Position numbers and translations under genes: made by a program
Origin: Rubripirellula tenax
GTDB taxonomy: Bacteria > Planctomycetota > Planctomycetia > Pirellulales > Pirellulaceae
Length of the DNA: 64,000 nucleotides
NCBI RefSeq assembly: GCF_007860125.1
Contig: NZ_SJPW01000008.1
Span: forward strand, 62,001 to 126,000
Reading direction: 5' to 3'
The notes under the pieces: generated by a model
The model's database searches: none
What the model was told of the DNA's origin: nothing
Seen by the model: the letters and a program-made list of their open reading frames with translations, nothing else
Shown here: positions 38,876 through 47,139 of the stretch, one piece after another
Layout of the letters: every line of letters starts with the position of its first letter
Position numbering within the stretch: position 1 is the first letter of the stretch

Positions 38876-39594
38876 CAGACCAATTCCTCCGCTGCTTTGC
38901 GCTGCTTGTTCACACGGATGTCAGAGATCGACCCATCCGAGAGTGAAATGACTCGGTCTGCCATTTCCCCGATCGCGGCGTTGTGCGTGATGATGGCCGT
39001 CAGCGTTCCCAGGTCACGATTGATTCGCGCGATCGCCTCGAGCACGATGATGCCTGTTTTGACGTCCAGTGCCCCGGTGGGTTCATCGCACAACAGAACA
39101 TCGGGTCGTTTGCCGATCGCCCTTGCTATCGCAACGCGTTGCTGTTCGCCACCGGAAAGCTGTGACGGATAGTGGTCACGTCGATCGTAGAGGCCCACCA
39201 GACGCAACGCCTCGGCGGGCTGAAGTGGATCGCGAGCAATATCCGCGACCAGGGCCACGTTCTCCTTCGCGGTTAAACTGGAAATCAGATTGTAGAATTG
39301 AAACACGAACCCAACATGTTCACGTCGATATTCAGTCAATTCGTCTTCATCCGCGCCAGTCAATCTTTGCTCACGAAAGAACACCTGGCCGTCGGTCGGC
39401 ACATCGAGTCCACCGAGGATGTTCAGGAGTGTCGATTTTCCGCTGCCAGACGCTCCCAAGATGACAACAAACTCGCCTGCGTACATCTCGACATCAACAC
39501 CGCGCAGTGCATGCACGTCGACTTCACCCATTCGGTAAACCTTGGTTACCGATCGGGCGATGAAGACCGGCCTTCCGGATTCGTCGGCGATCAT
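38872..39594 (-). CDS. ABC transporter ATP-binding protein (LolD/MacB class)
   Basis: ATPase with Walker [11 protein letters not shown]-loop FVFQFYNL, signature [15 protein letters not shown], Walker [12 protein letters not shown] and switch His in IITHNAA. The start is set at ATG 39594: GTG 39711 and ATG 39651 are also in frame, but a sigma-54 element at 39640-39655 and its upstream palindrome at 39698-39711 lie over those codons. About 240 residues, normal for this class. First gene of the ATPase-permease-adaptor operon, with 4-base overlap to the permease. It would power mechanotransmission-type export, not import. Confidence 0.9.
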   Translation of the reverse strand: MIADESGRPVFIARSVTKVYRMGEVDVHALRGVDVEMYAGEFVVILGASGSGKSTLLNILGGLDVPTDGQVFFREQRLTGADEDELTEYRREHVGFVFQFYNLISSLTAKENVALVADIARDPLQPAEALRLVGLYDRRDHYPSQLSGGEQQRVAIARAIGKRPDVLLCDEPTGALDVKTGIIVLEAIARINRDLGTLTAIITHNAAIGEMADRVISLSDGSISDIRVNKQRKAAEELVW

Positions 39595-39639
39595 GTTCAC
39601 GACACTATTCCAATGCTGTTCTTTCTTCGAGCTTGCGAC

Positions 39640-39655
39640 TGCATCCGCCATACCG
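39640..39655 (-). promoter_or_regulatory. Sigma-54 (-24/-12) promoter of the efflux operon
   Basis: On the minus strand: CGGTATGGCGGATGCA. GG and GC are 10 bases apart and the -12 part GGATGCA is identical to that of the phosphoketolase promoter; the -24 part is weak. It lies 46 bases upstream of ATG 39594 and 42 bases downstream of a perfect GTGC-N6-GCAC site. Confidence 0.5.
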
Positions 39656-39697
39656 CTGCGAAATTCGAGTCGGGCGTCAAGGATTCGGAATGCCAGC

Positions 39698-39711
39698 GTG
39701 CGTTGATGCAC
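39698..39711. promoter_or_regulatory. Candidate enhancer (UAS) GTGC-N6-GCAC for the efflux operon
   Basis: GTGCGTTGATGCAC, perfect arms extended to CGTGC/GCACG, 42 bases upstream of the -24 element, the same gap as for USP 3. Confidence 0.6.
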
Positions 39712-40035
39712 GTTTGCGAGCGTGAACGCCCACCTTTAGATCGCCCGTATTCTCGTTTCCACGCGTCGGAACCGAAAGGAAAATCAATAAGTAAGGTGAC
39801 TGCCGTTGAAGCTAGCGACTCGCTTTCGTCGTCCGCAGTAGGAGCGTCGAATTGGATCGGCCCCCGAAACAATGTTCCGATGGTGATTGGGACGCAAATC
39901 GTTAGCATCGGAGCCTCCCACGGATGGGTGAATGGCTTACCGACGAAACTTTGTTATCGTATTGACGGCGTCAGATCGCATCCGGCGTGCCGCCTAAAAC
40001 TCTCGCAAAGCACCTTTCGGCGGTAAACCAACACT

Positions 40036-41526
40036 ATGGCTGACGAGTTCGAGATACTGCTCGTCGAGGACGACCCCGATACGCAAGCCAATCTGGCCGA
40101 CATCCTGGCGATGGATGGATACCGCATTCGCGTAGCCGGCACTTTTTCCGAAGTGCTTGATGCTGGGCCACAAGCAATGACGGGCTTGGTTATTTTGGAC
40201 CGAAAACTTCCCGATGGTGAAGCGGAGGACTATTTGCCAAGGTTAAAAAAACTGCTTCCCAACGCCGAGTTTATCGTCGCGACCGGACATGCCGACTTAG
40301 AGCACACCATTACGGCGTTCAAGCTCGGCATCGTCGACTACATCATCAAGCCAGTGCATCCCGAGGTGATCCGTTCCAGCGCGGCCCGGATCGCGCGTCA
40401 GCAACAAATCGAGCGAGAGTTACACCAAGAACAACAGTTCGCGAACAAGGTGCTTTCGACCGCCGAGGCAATCATCCTTGTGCTTGACCTAGCGGGAAAA
40501 GTGGTGCGATTCAATTCGTACTTCACGTCGATCACTGGATGGCAATTGGATGATCTCCGTGGACGGGACTGGTTTGATCATTGCATTCCGGAGCGAAACC
40601 GTGAAAAAACACGCGAGGTTTTCTATCGTACGGCACACGACGGACAAACTTCTGGCATCCTCAACTCAATCCTTACCACAAAAGGCCGCGAACGTGAAAT
40701 ACGTTGGTCAAACACGACGCTAAAGGACGATGTGGGCGACACAGGCTTTGTGCTCGCCGTAGGAGTTGACGTCACCGACTTGATCGCTGCGCAAGAAGCA
40801 ACCATGCAGTCCCAGCGACTGGCTGCGATCGGCCAAACGGTTGCGGGACTGGCGCACGAAAGCCGTAACGCATTGCATCGGATTCAAACGAACGTTGAGA
40901 TTCTGCAATTAGATATCTTGCCTGGTGCCGATTTGCGGGATGAAGTCGACTCAATCCACAGGGCGGCATTGGAATTGACGAACACACTGGAAGAAGTCCG
41001 GCAATACGCAGCCCCCATTCAGCTTCAACGCGAGTCGGTCATGTTGTCGGAAGTTTGGCAGCGCGTGTGGGGTTACCTGAAATCGTCACGCGATGGTCGC
41101 GATGCCTTGCTCGTTGAATCCAACGGTGGTTGTGATTGCCCGGTTGATGTGGACGTGATCCGAATGGAACAGGTCTTTCGCAACCTGTTTGAAAATTCGC
41201 TAGCCGCTTGCCAGGATCCAATCCGCATTCACCTGCACTGCCGTTGCGACAGTCCGGGGGCGATTCTATTGGACATCGAAGACAACGGTCCCGGATTGAA
41301 TTTTGAGCAACGCGAGAAATTGTTTGAACCCTTTTACACTACGAAGACTCGCGGTACGGGTTTGGGATTGTCGATTGTTCAGCGAATCGTCGAGGCGCAC
41401 GGTGGACAAATTCAAATCGCGGAGCCGAGCAGCTGCGGTGCTCGATTCTTGATTCGATTGGACAAGCACGAATCCGCTTTTGGCAATTCTTGCGAGGACA
41501 AAGGAGTGATAGGCAGCGATGCTTGA
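40036..41526 (+). CDS. Receiver-PAS-histidine kinase
   Basis: A 496-residue cytoplasmic protein: N-terminal receiver (1-120) with phospho-acceptor Asp55 in VILDRKLPDG and Lys in IIKP, a PAS domain (about 135-260), a HisKA with His274 in GLAHESRNALHRIQ, and an HATPase domain with N box LFENSLAACQD, DNGPGL and GTGLGLSI. It resembles kinases that modulate NtrC-type regulators. The ATPase half carries two cysteine pairs (GCDCP near 360; HCRCD near 394), which have counterparts in the kinase at 44151. It overlaps the next kinase gene by 8 bases; three signalling genes form one operon. Confidence 0.92.
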   Translation: MADEFEILLVEDDPDTQANLADILAMDGYRIRVAGTFSEVLDAGPQAMTGLVILDRKLPDGEAEDYLPRLKKLLPNAEFIVATGHADLEHTITAFKLGIVDYIIKPVHPEVIRSSAARIARQQQIERELHQEQQFANKVLSTAEAIILVLDLAGKVVRFNSYFTSITGWQLDDLRGRDWFDHCIPERNREKTREVFYRTAHDGQTSGILNSILTTKGREREIRWSNTTLKDDVGDTGFVLAVGVDVTDLIAAQEATMQSQRLAAIGQTVAGLAHESRNALHRIQTNVEILQLDILPGADLRDEVDSIHRAALELTNTLEEVRQYAAPIQLQRESVMLSEVWQRVWGYLKSSRDGRDALLVESNGGCDCPVDVDVIRMEQVFRNLFENSLAACQDPIRIHLHCRCDSPGAILLDIEDNGPGLNFEQREKLFEPFYTTKTRGTGLGLSIVQRIVEAHGGQIQIAEPSSCGARFLIRLDKHESAFGNSCEDKGVIGSDA

Positions 41527-42673
41527 ACACGAGCAACTGGCGATCTTGGCATCCGTCTTGGAAACCGCCGTTGACGCGATCGTCATCATTGATGACGTCG
41601 GCACGATCGTTTCCGTGAATCCGTCAACCGAACGATTGTTCGGTTATTCCGCCGACGAGATGTTGAAACAAAACGTGAAGATGTTGATGCCGTCGCCGTA
41701 CCATGGGGAACACGATGGATACCTCAAACGCTATCACGAAACGCATGAACCTCGCATCATCGGGATTGGCCGCGAAGTCGTCGGAAAGCGAAAAGATGAT
41801 ACGACATTTCCGCTTCATTTGGCGGTCAGTGAGACCAAGACGGTCGGCCGAAGACTGTTCACGGGCATCATGCGTGATATCAGCGAATTGAAGGCCGCCG
41901 AAGTCGAACTAAAACAGCTCAACGCGTCGCTCGACCAGCGAGTCCAACTGCAAGCCGATGCGATTTTGCAAACACAGGCAGAATTGGTTGAGAAGGAGAA
42001 GTTCGCGGCACTCGGTCGTATCAGCGGCGGAATCTCGCATGAAATCCGCAATCCACTCAATGCCATCAAGACGTCGGCCTACTACCTGCTCCATGCCCAA
42101 TCGCCTACCGAAGAAAAAACTCGGGAACACCTGACGCGAATTGATCGCCAAGTTGCAATCATCGACAGCGTCGTTACGGCGCTGACCGATCTGGCTCGAT
42201 TGCCCGCACCCAAGATGGATCGTTTCAACATCGAAATGGTGCTACGGGACATTGTTCAGAGGAAGGGTCTATCAAGCAATGTGTCGGTCCAGTTCGAGTT
42301 TGCACCGGATGCTCCCGATGTGATCGCGGACGAGCGACAAATTCCGATCGTGTTCGCAAACCTCATTCGCAATGCACGCGATGCCATGCCCGATGGTGGA
42401 ACGTTGACCTTATCCGGTCGAATCGACGACGAGCAAATGATCGTTCGCGTCAGCGATACTGGTACAGGGATCACGCCTGAAGTATTAACAAGAATGAACG
42501 AGCCGTTTTTTTCCACGAAGGCACATGGGATGGGACTGGGGATGGCCATCACCAAATCAATCGTGGAGAAGAATCGCGGCACGATTCGAGTCGAGACGAA
42601 GTTGGGCGAGGGAACGACGTTCTTCGTGTCGCTTCCCAGTAGTGCAGCCAAGCAGAACCGAGTCGACCCATGA
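41519..42673 (+). CDS. FixL-like PAS sensor histidine kinase
   Basis: A 384-residue cytoplasmic kinase. The PAS domain (1-125) is very close to FixL in its second half (HGEHDGYLKRYHETHEPRI then IGIGREVVGKRKDDTTFPLHL). The position where heme-binding FixL has its proximal His appears to be Arg here (EPRIIGIG), so heme binding is doubtful. A coiled linker follows, then HisKA His174 in ISHEIRNPLNAI, N box LIRNARDAM, DTGTGI and GMGLGMAI. It starts 8 bases inside the preceding kinase gene and its end overlaps the receiver gene by 4 bases. A partner NtrC-type regulator is encoded at 45681. Confidence 0.92.
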   Translation: MLEHEQLAILASVLETAVDAIVIIDDVGTIVSVNPSTERLFGYSADEMLKQNVKMLMPSPYHGEHDGYLKRYHETHEPRIIGIGREVVGKRKDDTTFPLHLAVSETKTVGRRLFTGIMRDISELKAAEVELKQLNASLDQRVQLQADAILQTQAELVEKEKFAALGRISGGISHEIRNPLNAIKTSAYYLLHAQSPTEEKTREHLTRIDRQVAIIDSVVTALTDLARLPAPKMDRFNIEMVLRDIVQRKGLSSNVSVQFEFAPDAPDVIADERQIPIVFANLIRNARDAMPDGGTLTLSGRIDDEQMIVRVSDTGTGITPEVLTRMNEPFFSTKAHGMGLGMAITKSIVEKNRGTIRVETKLGEGTTFFVSLPSSAAKQNRVDP

Positions 42674-43032
42674 CCGGTAAACGCGTGTTGATTGTGGACG
42701 ACGACCATGACATTTGCGTTAATTTGAAGGACATTCTTGACGATCTCGGATACGTTGCGGACACCGCTTGCGACAGCACATCTGCACTCCGACTCGTTTC
42801 AGCCGGCACCTATGACGTAGCTTTGCTGGACTACCATATCCCTGGAATGAACGGCGTAGATCTGCATCAGGAAATCGTCAAGAACCTCCCACAGATCGCC
42901 TCCATCATGATGACGGCATACGCCCACGATTTCGGTTGCGAACACGCCAAGGATGGCGGCATCCGCCAAGTGCTTCGCAAGCCCGTCGATATCGTAGAGC
43001 TGTTGTCGCTAGTCAAGAAGTTCTCCAACTGA
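42670..43032 (+). CDS. Single-domain response regulator (receiver only)
   Basis: A 120-residue receiver: acidic pair in VLIVDDDHD, phospho-acceptor Asp54 in ALLDYHIPGMNG, Thr/Ser in MMTAY and Lys in VLRKPVD. No output domain, so it works as a phosphate relay, sink or protein-protein switch. The ATGA overlap with the FixL-like kinase and the operon with the receiver-kinase suggest a phosphorelay among the three. Its 3' end overlaps the end of the convergent flavodoxin gene by 24 bases. Confidence 0.93.
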   Translation: MTGKRVLIVDDDHDICVNLKDILDDLGYVADTACDSTSALRLVSAGTYDVALLDYHIPGMNGVDLHQEIVKNLPQIASIMMTAYAHDFGCEHAKDGGIRQVLRKPVDIVELLSLVKKFSN

Positions 43033-43653
43033 CTGCCGCAGGCGTGCCGAGTACTGGCGGTGCGGTTTATCCACAGGGTTGAACCGCGGTCCGCTCGGGT
43101 CTGGTTGTCGGCAACTGTGGATAAGACTGGCAAAATCGCTGGCGAACGCTTCAATTGCAGGCCAGTCGGTGTAGTCGTAGTCTCGGTCTGTGTCTGTATC
43201 GCTGCCGGACTTCTTCGCGATCCAGTGCATCAAGTGCTTGGTGACACTTCCGTACTGAGAGTATCGGAGAGCACCAGCAAAACACGCTTTCCTTGACGGC
43301 GTGAAATCCTCCTGTCGCAGAAACTCGTCGGCCAGCCAAGCGGCCTCGCGTCGATCCTTGTGGTTTTTGCTGATGATTCCAAGACTAACCGAGAAGAACG
43401 CGGAAGGCGCATCGCGCAGCCATGACCGGTAGTTGCGAATGCACCAAGCGATGCGTGAGTCGTGCTCCGCAAAGTGAAGCGAGGATCCAAACACAACGGC
43501 TTGATAAGAATCAACCGCCAATCCGGTAACGTCATGCTTGGTCACATCGAAGGTGTCGGTGGGCACGCCATGTTCGGCCATGGTCTTAGCAATCCGATCC
43601 GCAATTCTTTGTGTCTGCCCCTCTCAGGTTGCATAAACGACAATCGCACGCAT
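43009..43653 (-). pseudogene. Flavodoxin-domain protein (HemG-like) interrupted by in-frame TGA
   Basis: An intact frame runs from 43581, but it lacks the FMN-binding N-terminus. Reading upstream in the same frame from ATG 43653 gives MRAIVVYAT-stop-EGQTQRIADRIAKT and then joins the open frame. This is the flavodoxin phosphate-loop (YATxEGQT) with a TGA at 43624-43626 in the x position, where relatives have Arg, Ser or Thr. One C-to-T change in CGA would explain it. The rest matches protoporphyrinogen/flavodoxin proteins (VFGSSLHFAEHDSRI; HWIAKKSG). It is 30 bases downstream of the BON gene, in the same sigma-54 unit. It could be a dead gene, an assembly error, or (less likely) recoded as selenocysteine. 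Confidence 0.8.
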
Positions 43654-43683
43654 TTCATTTTCCCCGGCGTGTGTTTTGAGATG

Positions 43684-43965
43684 TCAGTTGACCGTCAGTT
43701 CGTTCTTGATTTTCATCCCAATCGCAATCGGTCGAATCGTTTCTTGCGCCAATTGCTTGATGTAGTAGGTCGCGACATTGCCTCGAAGCACAACCGTGCC
43801 GTCTTCCACGAGCACGTGAACGTGAGTCAACTCGCGATAACCGCTCGTTTTGAGATGGTCTTCAAAGGCGATCGCTTTTTCATTTCTAGTGATCCCGGCC
43901 GAAGTCCGGATCGCAGCCTGGAATTGCTTTGCATCGAAAATTTCGGAGATCGAGGCGGTCGACAT
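43684..43965 (-). CDS. BON-domain protein
   Basis: ATG 43965 starts MSTASISEIFDAKQ; the frame to 44013 has no extra features. A 93-residue protein whose C-terminal half is a BON domain (VLVEDGTVVLRGNVATYYIK, then QLAQETIRPIAIGMKIKNEL). No signal peptide is visible, so it may be cytoplasmic; BON domains bind phospholipid or partner proteins. BON proteins are often found with universal stress genes in anaerobic-stress clusters. It is the first gene of a two-gene unit with the broken flavodoxin, behind a sigma-54 element at 44023-44038. Confidence 0.85.
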   Translation of the reverse strand: MSTASISEIFDAKQFQAAIRTSAGITRNEKAIAFEDHLKTSGYRELTHVHVLVEDGTVVLRGNVATYYIKQLAQETIRPIAIGMKIKNELTVN

Positions 43966-44022
43966 TGGGTTGCCCTTAGCGATTTGATATGGAACGTGTC
44001 GCGATCCGTGCAATCGCTACAA

Positions 44023-44038
44023 CGCAATCTGCGGGCCA
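44023..44038 (-). promoter_or_regulatory. Sigma-54 (-24/-12) promoter of the BON/flavodoxin unit
   Basis: On the minus strand: TGGCCCGCAGATTGCG; only two differences from TGGCACGNNNNTTGCW. It is 58 bases upstream of ATG 43965. No perfect GTGC-N6-GCAC site was found near it. Confidence 0.75.
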
Positions 44039-44068
44039 GAGTTGCTTGAAACTCGGCATGCTCCTGAT

Positions 44069-44084
44069 TGGCACTTGAATTGCG
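44069..44084 (+). promoter_or_regulatory. Sigma-54 (-24/-12) promoter of the PAS kinase at 44151
   Basis: TGGCACTTGAATTGCG on the + strand, near-consensus, 66 bases upstream of the kinase ATG. It is divergent from and only 30 bases away from the BON promoter. A clear upstream palindrome was not found. Confidence 0.8.
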
Positions 44085-44150
44085 GCGTACGAGAAAAAAT
44101 ACAAGAACGGGGCGGATTGGTAGAAACGACGAACTTTCGCAAATGACGCC

Positions 44151-45245
44151 ATGCAGATACCGGACATCCCTTTACGACGAAATCGACTTGCCAATCTGCT
44201 GATGGAAGCTTCCCCAGTGGCAATCATCGTGACTGATCTCGGCGGTACGATTCAGCTCGTCAATCATGTTGCTGAGTCCTGGTTCGGATACAAAGAATCG
44301 GAACTTCTTGGAAAACCAAGTTCGGTTTTATTTCAGCGAAATCCGACCGGTGACGATGTGTCACACGATTCGTGCGTTCTGTCACGAGCGGGCGACAACG
44401 GCCAGGGTGACGCTTTGGATCGCTACGGTCGCCCGAGAAAGGGGGTGCCGTTCGCAGTGAAGGTGACATTGCATCCGCTATCGTTGACAACGGGCGAGAT
44501 GGTCCTGGCCAACGTTGTGAACTTGTCCCAGAACGAGCCGGAATATGAAAAGCGAATTCAGGGGGAACGACTTGCCGCTGTCTTGGAGATGGTTTCCGGA
44601 TTGGCTCACGAAAGCCGCAACGCACTTCAGCGTGCGCAGTCGTGCCTCGACCTGCTGGAGCTTGAAATTACGGACCAGTCGGATTTATTGCATCTGACCG
44701 ATCGGATTCGCGGTGCCCTGACCGATTTGCATCAAAACTATGAGGAAGTAAAACGATACGCCGCTCCCATCATCCTCAAGATCACTGCGGTCGATTTTAG
44801 GCGGTTATGTGAGAAATCTTTCGCTGCCTTGGTCTTGGATTCCTCCAACGCTACACCACGTTTGCGGATCGACGAATGTCGCGGATGCTCTCGCCTCCAA
44901 GTCGATCAGCTTCAAATGGCGGAAGTGCTTCGCAACGTATTCGAAAACGCAATCCAAGCGAGTCTATCGGATAGCGAGATTGACTGCAGTTGTCGAATGC
45001 TTGAACACGAGTGGGTTGAAATTTGCATTCGCGACCACGGTGTTGGATTGACCGAGGAAGTGTCCCGTCGGATGTTCGAGCCGTTCTTCACAACCAAACA
45101 AAAAGGTACCGGCCTGGGACTGGCCGTATGCCAACGAATCATCGCGGCCCATCAAGGCCAAATGAGCGCTCGCAATCATCCCGATGGCGGAGTCGAAGTA
45201 CGCATTTTGTTGCCGATGGCTAAGTCCACATCCAGCGGCAAATGA
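44151..45245 (+). CDS. PAS sensor histidine kinase
   Basis: A 364-residue cytoplasmic kinase. PAS domain (about 12-125: EASPVAIIVTDLGGTIQLVN), HisKA with His153 in GLAHESRNALQRAQS, HATPase with VFENAIQASL, DHGVGL and GTGLGLAV. Its transmitter is clearly related to that of the kinase at 40036 (GLAHESRNAL, YEEVKRYAAPI, LQMAEVLRNVFENA). It shares two cysteine pairs in similar places (CRGC near 245; DCSC near 281), which could make it redox- or metal-responsive. It is the only kinase gene with its own strong sigma-54 promoter, so it may form a positive loop with the NtrC-type activator. Confidence 0.92.
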   Translation: MQIPDIPLRRNRLANLLMEASPVAIIVTDLGGTIQLVNHVAESWFGYKESELLGKPSSVLFQRNPTGDDVSHDSCVLSRAGDNGQGDALDRYGRPRKGVPFAVKVTLHPLSLTTGEMVLANVVNLSQNEPEYEKRIQGERLAAVLEMVSGLAHESRNALQRAQSCLDLLELEITDQSDLLHLTDRIRGALTDLHQNYEEVKRYAAPIILKITAVDFRRLCEKSFAALVLDSSNATPRLRIDECRGCSRLQVDQLQMAEVLRNVFENAIQASLSDSEIDCSCRMLEHEWVEICIRDHGVGLTEEVSRRMFEPFFTTKQKGTGLGLAVCQRIIAAHQGQMSARNHPDGGVEVRILLPMAKSTSSGK

Positions 45246-45680
45246 TTGGACGCAATCCTGGCTTGTGTCGTGTCCATGCCCCGCGTACCAGTTCGGATGC
45301 GTACTGAGCACGTGAATCGGTACGCCCGCTCAGTCAACCTCAACCTCAATCGCACCGCGTCGGTCGCCAAGTCATGAGCAAATCGTGTGATCGTTGGGCA
45401 CCATTTTCGACGAGTGCAAGTCGTCAGAGAAACATCGTAGTCCATTGTTTCTGTCCCTCCCGAAGCCGTCCGAAAATGCGGGCGATATCGCACGAGCGCG
45501 CGGATGAGCACGCATGATAGAAGGTCAATTGTGCCCGCAGCGATCGCGAATCACCGCATTCATCCTGGAAATTCTTGTTTGCGGTGATTCAGAGAGCCAA
45601 CCACGGCAAAGGAACAAGCTTCGCAGTAACCGATGCAATGAGACGAATCAACGACGAACCGTAATTCCGGATAACGCAAG
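45246..45680. other. Intergenic region before the NtrC-type regulator
   Basis: 435 bases with no supported gene. An imperfect palindrome GCGC-GGATGA-GCAC (45498-45511) and a weak GG-N10-GC match (45610-45625, AGGAACAAGCTTCGCA) occur, but they are too poor to call a sigma-54 promoter. The regulator may be made from a housekeeping promoter not recognised here. Confidence 0.4.
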
Positions 45681-47123
45681 ATGACCGAAACGCCCATCAG
45701 ATTGCTGTTGGTTGACGACGAAGAAGACTCCCGTCGATCCTGTGCGAAGTGGATGACGCGCAAAGGTCACGAAGTGATGGACGTTGAGAGTGCGGCGGAA
45801 GCGCTGGGTCTGCTGGAGCGTGAATCGTTCGACGTTGGAGTATTCGACATGAACATGCCAGGCATGTCGGGATTGGAGCTCCTGCAACGAGTTCACCAAG
45901 ACAACATTGATATCGAAGTTATCATGTTGACGGGACAGGGAACTGTCGAAACGGCTGTTTCAGCGATGAAAATGGGTGCTTGCGACTTTCTGAGCAAGCC
46001 TTGCTCGCTTGGCGACTTGGAGCATCACTGTTACCGGGCAAGCGAGCGCCGCGAACTCAAGAAAGAGAACAAGCAACTCAAGGCAGTCATTTCTCGCAGT
46101 CGGCCTGCGGCAAAATTGATCGGCCAGTCGAAGTCACTGCGCGACGTCGCAAATATGATTGGAAAAGTTGCGCCGACAAACAAACCCGTCTTGATCCAGG
46201 GCGAGAGTGGGACTGGCAAAGAAGTGGTTGCTCAAGCGATCCAACAGGCCAGCCGGGTCGCGGACAAGCCGTTCGTGACCGTTAACTGTGCCGCCCTGCC
46301 CGAAAACTTGGTGGAGAGTGAATTATTCGGTCATCAAAAAGGATCATTCACCGGCGCAACGGCGGAAAAGCCAGGACTGTTCGAAATTGCTGATGGAGGC
46401 ACGTTGTTCATTGACGAGATTGGCGAATTGCCACTCGCACTGCAACCTAAGCTGCTACGCGTTTTGGAAGATGGCTCGTTGCGTAGGGTCGGTTGCCATC
46501 GCGAACGGAAGGTAAAGGTTCGGATCATCGCGGCGACGAATCGTGATCTACAAACCGAAGTGAACGCCGGTAATTTCCGCGAAGACCTATTCTACCGAAT
46601 CAATGTACTCTCCGTCCAACTTCCCCCGTTACGCGAACGAGAGGGAGACATTGACTGTTTGATCGACCATTTTTTGCCAAAGTCGTACCACGTTGATGAC
46701 TGCGTGCGAGAAAAACTGATTCGCTATCCGTGGCCAGGAAACATCCGACAACTGATCAACGTGATCGAACGAGCCACCATTCTGGCCGATGAGTTCGAAA
46801 TCACACTTGATGACTTACCGGCTGAAATAGCGGACTTCGGACACGCGACTCAAAAGTCTTCCGGGAATACCGTCGAACCAGCGATGCGGGGCGAGCAGCC
46901 GAAAGCTCACCCCGACATGCTTGGCGATACCAATTACAAGCTCGATGATGTCGCACGTGTTCATGTGATGGAAGTTCTGAGTAAGGAAAACGGGAACAAG
47001 GCCAGCGCAGCTAGGAAGCTAGGAATTCATCGGCGGAAACTATACCGACTGCTTGAACGTTTCAACGTGCGATCGAAAGACGCTTCCACTGATTTGGAAT
47101 CCATCTGCGATTCGGTCCTTTGA
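45681..47123 (+). CDS. NtrC-family sigma-54-dependent response regulator
   Basis: A 480-residue three-domain activator. Receiver (1-125) with Asp56 in [14 protein letters not shown]+ domain (about 140-380) with Walker A GESGTGKE (174-181), the sigma-54 contact loop GSFTGA (221-226), Walker [13 protein letters not shown] and the arginine-finger region [10 protein letters not shown]-like ([10 protein letters not shown]). C-terminal Fis-type helix-turn-helix [20 protein letters not shown]. All parts needed to bind an enhancer and remodel sigma-54 RNA polymerase are intact. It is the obvious activator for the ten -24/-12 promoters around it, and the four kinase/receiver proteins upstream are likely inputs. 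It is followed after 16 bases by a K+ channel gene. Confidence 0.95.
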   Translation: MTETPIRLLLVDDEEDSRRSCAKWMTRKGHEVMDVESAAEALGLLERESFDVGVFDMNMPGMSGLELLQRVHQDNIDIEVIMLTGQGTVETAVSAMKMGACDFLSKPCSLGDLEHHCYRASERRELKKENKQLKAVISRSRPAAKLIGQSKSLRDVANMIGKVAPTNKPVLIQGESGTGKEVVAQAIQQASRVADKPFVTVNCAALPENLVESELFGHQKGSFTGATAEKPGLFEIADGGTLFIDEIGELPLALQPKLLRVLEDGSLRRVGCHRERKVKVRIIAATNRDLQTEVNAGNFREDLFYRINVLSVQLPPLREREGDIDCLIDHFLPKSYHVDDCVREKLIRYPWPGNIRQLINVIERATILADEFEITLDDLPAEIADFGHATQKSSGNTVEPAMRGEQPKAHPDMLGDTNYKLDDVARVHVMEVLSKENGNKASAARKLGIHRRKLYRLLERFNVRSKDASTDLESICDSVL

Positions 47124-47139
47124 AAGGATCGGTAAGACG

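Larger units (their letters stand above)
39595..40035. promoter_or_regulatory. Divergent control region: efflux operon / hybrid kinase operon
   Basis: About 440 bases without a supported gene. It carries the sigma-54 element and palindrome for the minus-strand efflux operon (listed separately). For the plus-strand kinase only a weak GG-N10-GC match was seen at 39881-39896, and it was not accepted as a promoter. Confidence 0.5.

Noticed and set aside
39881-39896. Possible sigma-54 promoter TGGTGATTGGGACGCA before the receiver-kinase operon
   Set aside because: Both boxes deviate strongly from consensus and no palindrome is at a suitable distance.
45610-45625. Possible sigma-54 promoter AGGAACAAGCTTCGCA before the NtrC-type gene
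   Set aside because: Only the GG/GC spacing fits; the -24 box is poor and the nearest palindrome is imperfect.
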